This document shows, piece after piece, positions 5,205 to 6,278 of a stretch of DNA of 6,278 nt. The first letter of the stretch is position 1. Each line of letters opens with the position of its first letter. The notes below the pieces were generated by a model. The model saw only the letters and a list, made by a program, of their open reading frames with translations, did no database searches and was not told where the DNA came from. The translations under genes and the position numbers were made by a program. The stretch comes from Candidatus Gastranaerophilales bacterium (lineage in GTDB: Bacteria; Cyanobacteriota; Vampirovibrionia; Gastranaerophilales; Gastranaerophilaceae), in contig JAJPXE010000140.1 in NCBI GenBank assembly GCA_021205645.1, forward strand, positions 1 through 6,278, written 5' to 3'.

Positions 5205-5858
5205 ATGCTTGATACAATGGCACAAAATAAACTATTTGAATATGATAAGAGTTTTGATAAGACAATAATCGGAACGGATGAGGCAGGCAGAGGACCTGCA
5301 GCAGGCGGAGTGTTTGCGAGTGCCGTATATTTCAATAACCTTTCAACAAAATTGATTGATAAACTCTCTATCCTGAACGATTCAAAACAACTCTCTCAAA
5401 AAAAACGCGAATATCTCTATGATATCATTAAAAATGAAACAATTAATGCAACTTTCTGTATTGAAGTCGACGAAATTGAGAAAAATAATATCCTTAATTG
5501 TTCTCTGAAAGCCATGAAACTCTCAACAGAAGGTGTTATCTCACACATAAAAGATGAGAATATACTTGTACTTGCGGACGGAAACAGGCTAATAAAAAAC
5601 TTTTGCTATCCTCAGCAGTTTGTTATAAAAGGTGACGGCAAATCCGCTTCCATTGCCGCTGCAAGCATTTTAGCAAAAGTTGCACGGGACAGATATATGC
5701 AAAAACTTGATGAAGAATTTCCACAGTATTTATGGAAACAAAATGCCGGCTATTTAACACAAGCACATCTTGATGCCATTGATAAATACGGGTTAACGAA
5801 ATACCACAGAAAATCTTTCCTGAAAAAACATTTCGAAAAACAATTAAAACTGTTTTGA
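5205..5858 (+). CDS. rnhB: Ribonuclease HII
   Basis: RNase HII cuts the RNA strand of RNA/DNA hybrids and starts removal of single ribonucleotides from DNA; it acts in the cytoplasm with Mg2+ or Mn2+. All signature regions are present in the 217 residues. G-T-D-E-A-G-R-G is at 23-30 (catalytic D25 and E26), N-D-S-K-Q-L-S at 58-64 and L-A-D-G-N-R at 123-128 (D125). K-G-D-G-K-S-A-S-I-A-A-A-S-I-L-A-K is at 142-158, with D162 in A-R-D-R-Y-M. The C-terminal block is G-Y-L-T-Q-A-H-L-D then G-L-T-K-Y-H-R-K-S-F at 182-205. No Shine-Dalgarno site precedes the first ATG, nor a second in-frame ATG at 5217; the -10 box favours the first. It stands alone, divergent from the envelope operon, and ends in TGA. 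Confidence 0.96.
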   Translation: MLDTMAQNKLFEYDKSFDKTIIGTDEAGRGPAAGGVFASAVYFNNLSTKLIDKLSILNDSKQLSQKKREYLYDIIKNETINATFCIEVDEIEKNNILNCSLKAMKLSTEGVISHIKDENILVLADGNRLIKNFCYPQQFVIKGDGKSASIAAASILAKVARDRYMQKLDEEFPQYLWKQNAGYLTQAHLDAIDKYGLTKYHRKSFLKKHFEKQLKLF

Positions 5859-5935
5859 CTTGAATCGCAACACACATGACTTCCGGATAAAATGAGTCTG
5901 CAGAGATAAGGTCATCTTTGCAAAATTAAAATAAA

Positions 5936-5970
5936 GGGTGCTGAAAAATTAAAATTTTCCTCGCAAACAC
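5936..5970. repeat. Short relative of the MITE-like hairpin
   Basis: Read on the minus strand this 35-bp stretch (GTGTTTGCGAGGAAAATTTT, continuing to CAGCACCC) closely follows the terminal hairpin at 3320-3356, with a few single-base changes over about 30 bp. Read on the plus strand it begins GGGTGC like the left end of the large element. So it carries both end types with nothing between. It lies 77 nt after rnhB. No clear target duplication is visible in the AT-rich flanks. Confidence 0.5.
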
Positions 5971-5982
5971 AATAAGTTTAAC

Positions 5983-5992
5983 GTTTCGAAAC
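5983..5992. repeat. 10-bp palindrome GTTTCGAAAC
   Basis: A perfect 10-bp palindrome in the intergenic region after rnhB. It has the size of a small operator half-site pair, but no promoter is evident beside it. The rest of 5859-6050 holds only the short repeat, AT-rich sequence and an inverted repeat (TTACAG 6031-6036, CTGTAA 6045-6050). Confidence 0.25.
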
Positions 5993-6054
5993 ATTTGCCG
6001 TTTTTATTGAATGTCTGAATTTTTTTTATTTTACAGTCACAGGGCTGTAACAAG

Positions 6055-6077
6055 AAAAAGTCCGGACATACCGGACT
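6055..6077 (-). terminator. Rho-independent terminator for a gene from the right
   Basis: On the minus strand AGTCCGG (6077-6071) pairs perfectly with CCGGACT (6065-6059) around a 5-nt loop, and the stem runs into TTTTTCTTG. It lies 6 nt after the TAA that closes the reading frame entering from the right edge, a normal position for an end-of-gene terminator. Confidence 0.7.
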
Positions 6078-6083
6078 GTAACC

Positions 6084-6182
6084 TTATCTTACTATCTTAT
6101 TCCCATATCCCATAAGGGACGCTACAGCTGCACTTTCCTGAGTACAGTTTCGCAGAAAATCCTGTTTGTTATAAAGTTTTCT
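6084..6182 (-). pseudogene. Open 32-codon tail after an in-frame TAG
   Basis: Directly after the TAG at 6185-6183 the same frame continues for 32 codons (R-K-L-Y-N-K-Q-D-F-L-R-N-C-T-Q-E-S-A-A and on to G-Y-G-N-K-I-V-R), then TAA. It has no ATG at its head, so it is not a separate gene from a normal start; the only ATG is nine codons from the end. The AGGAGG just upstream is made by the Lys-Glu-Glu codons of the preceding frame. The tail reads like a natural C-terminus and the terminator follows it, suggesting the gene once ended here and was cut short by a nonsense change, or that the TAG is sometimes read through. Family not recognised. Confidence 0.4.
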
Positions 6183-6278
6183 CTATATTTCCTCCTTTGC
6201 TGCTGCTTTTGCAATATTTAAAATTTGTACATACCTTTTTCCCTGCCGCTTTTTGTTAACAGTTATGCAAATATATCT
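6183..6278 (-). CDS. 3' end of an unidentified protein (partial)
   Basis: The frame enters at the right edge and gives 31 residues (R-Y-I-C-I-T-V-N-K-K-R-Q-G-K-R-Y-V-Q, then I-L-N-I-A-K-A-A-A-K-E-E-I) before TAG. The composition, basic then an Ala/Lys/Glu helix, looks protein-like, and a terminator lies about 105 nt beyond. The other two minus-strand frames have earlier stops. A 31-codon opening can occur by chance, so the call depends on sequence outside the window. No family is recognisable. Confidence 0.45.
   Translation of the reverse strand, partial: RYICITVNKKRQGKRYVQILNIAKAAAKEEI

Noticed and set aside
4981..5268. 95-codon plus-strand ORF running into rnhB
   Set aside because: It overlaps the signal-peptide region of the BamE-like gene and the rnhB start in another frame; it is an AT-rich chance opening.
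6183..6185. Genome-wide reassignment of TAG to an amino acid
   Set aside because: TAG is the natural stop of flgB, both FlgF/G-family genes, the BamE-like gene and the last envelope gene, so the standard code holds.
1..6278. CRISPR array, tRNA or rRNA genes
   Set aside because: No regularly spaced repeats and no tRNA-like or rRNA-like conserved stretches were seen on either strand.

Overview
The window looks like a chromosomal stretch from an AT-rich, flagellated, diderm (two-membrane) bacterium that uses the standard genetic code. Three gene products carry signal peptides and one resembles the outer-membrane assembly factor BamE; rod genes give the flagellum. Five of the nine complete genes called here (eight with recognisable family features plus one small ORF) end in TAG. 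The mix recalls flagellated Gastranaerophilales/Melainabacteria, but that is an impression from gene style only; other AT-rich diderms are possible.

Layout. At the far left a minus-strand gene begins (first 13 residues only), divergent from a 55-residue plus-strand ORF with a good ribosome binding site. Positions 284-709 hold no gene but are full of structure: a candidate ~95-nt branched RNA behind a perfect -10 box, a long imperfect hairpin, a minus-strand terminator and a 19-20-bp direct repeat. Positions 710-2963 are a tight minus-strand operon for the flagellar rod: two FlgF/FlgG-family genes, then flgB and flgC. It has its own sigma70-type promoter (3071-3098) and its own terminator (about 512-540), and no fliE follows flgC.

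Positions 2964-3371 hold that promoter, a perfect 30-bp palindrome that probably terminates the next operon, and a 157-bp element with inverted terminal repeats and three internal hairpins. The element seems to have landed between the last gene of the next operon and its terminator. Positions 3372-5048 are a second minus-strand operon of three exported proteins: a BamE/SmpA-like domain protein with a glycine-rich insertion, and two tandem paralogues of unrecognised function. Divergent from it on the plus strand is rnhB (RNase HII), whose start codon lies where transcription is predicted to begin.

The right end (5859-6278) has a short relative of the hairpin element, a minus-strand terminator, and the 3' end of a minus-strand reading frame that enters from outside the window. 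That frame meets an in-frame TAG and then stays open for 32 more codons, stopping just before the terminator.

How the parts work together: the rod operon supplies proteins exported by the flagellar type III apparatus to build the axial rod. The three-gene operon appears to serve the cell envelope. RNase HII is a housekeeping repair enzyme. The most unusual content is in the intergenic regions.
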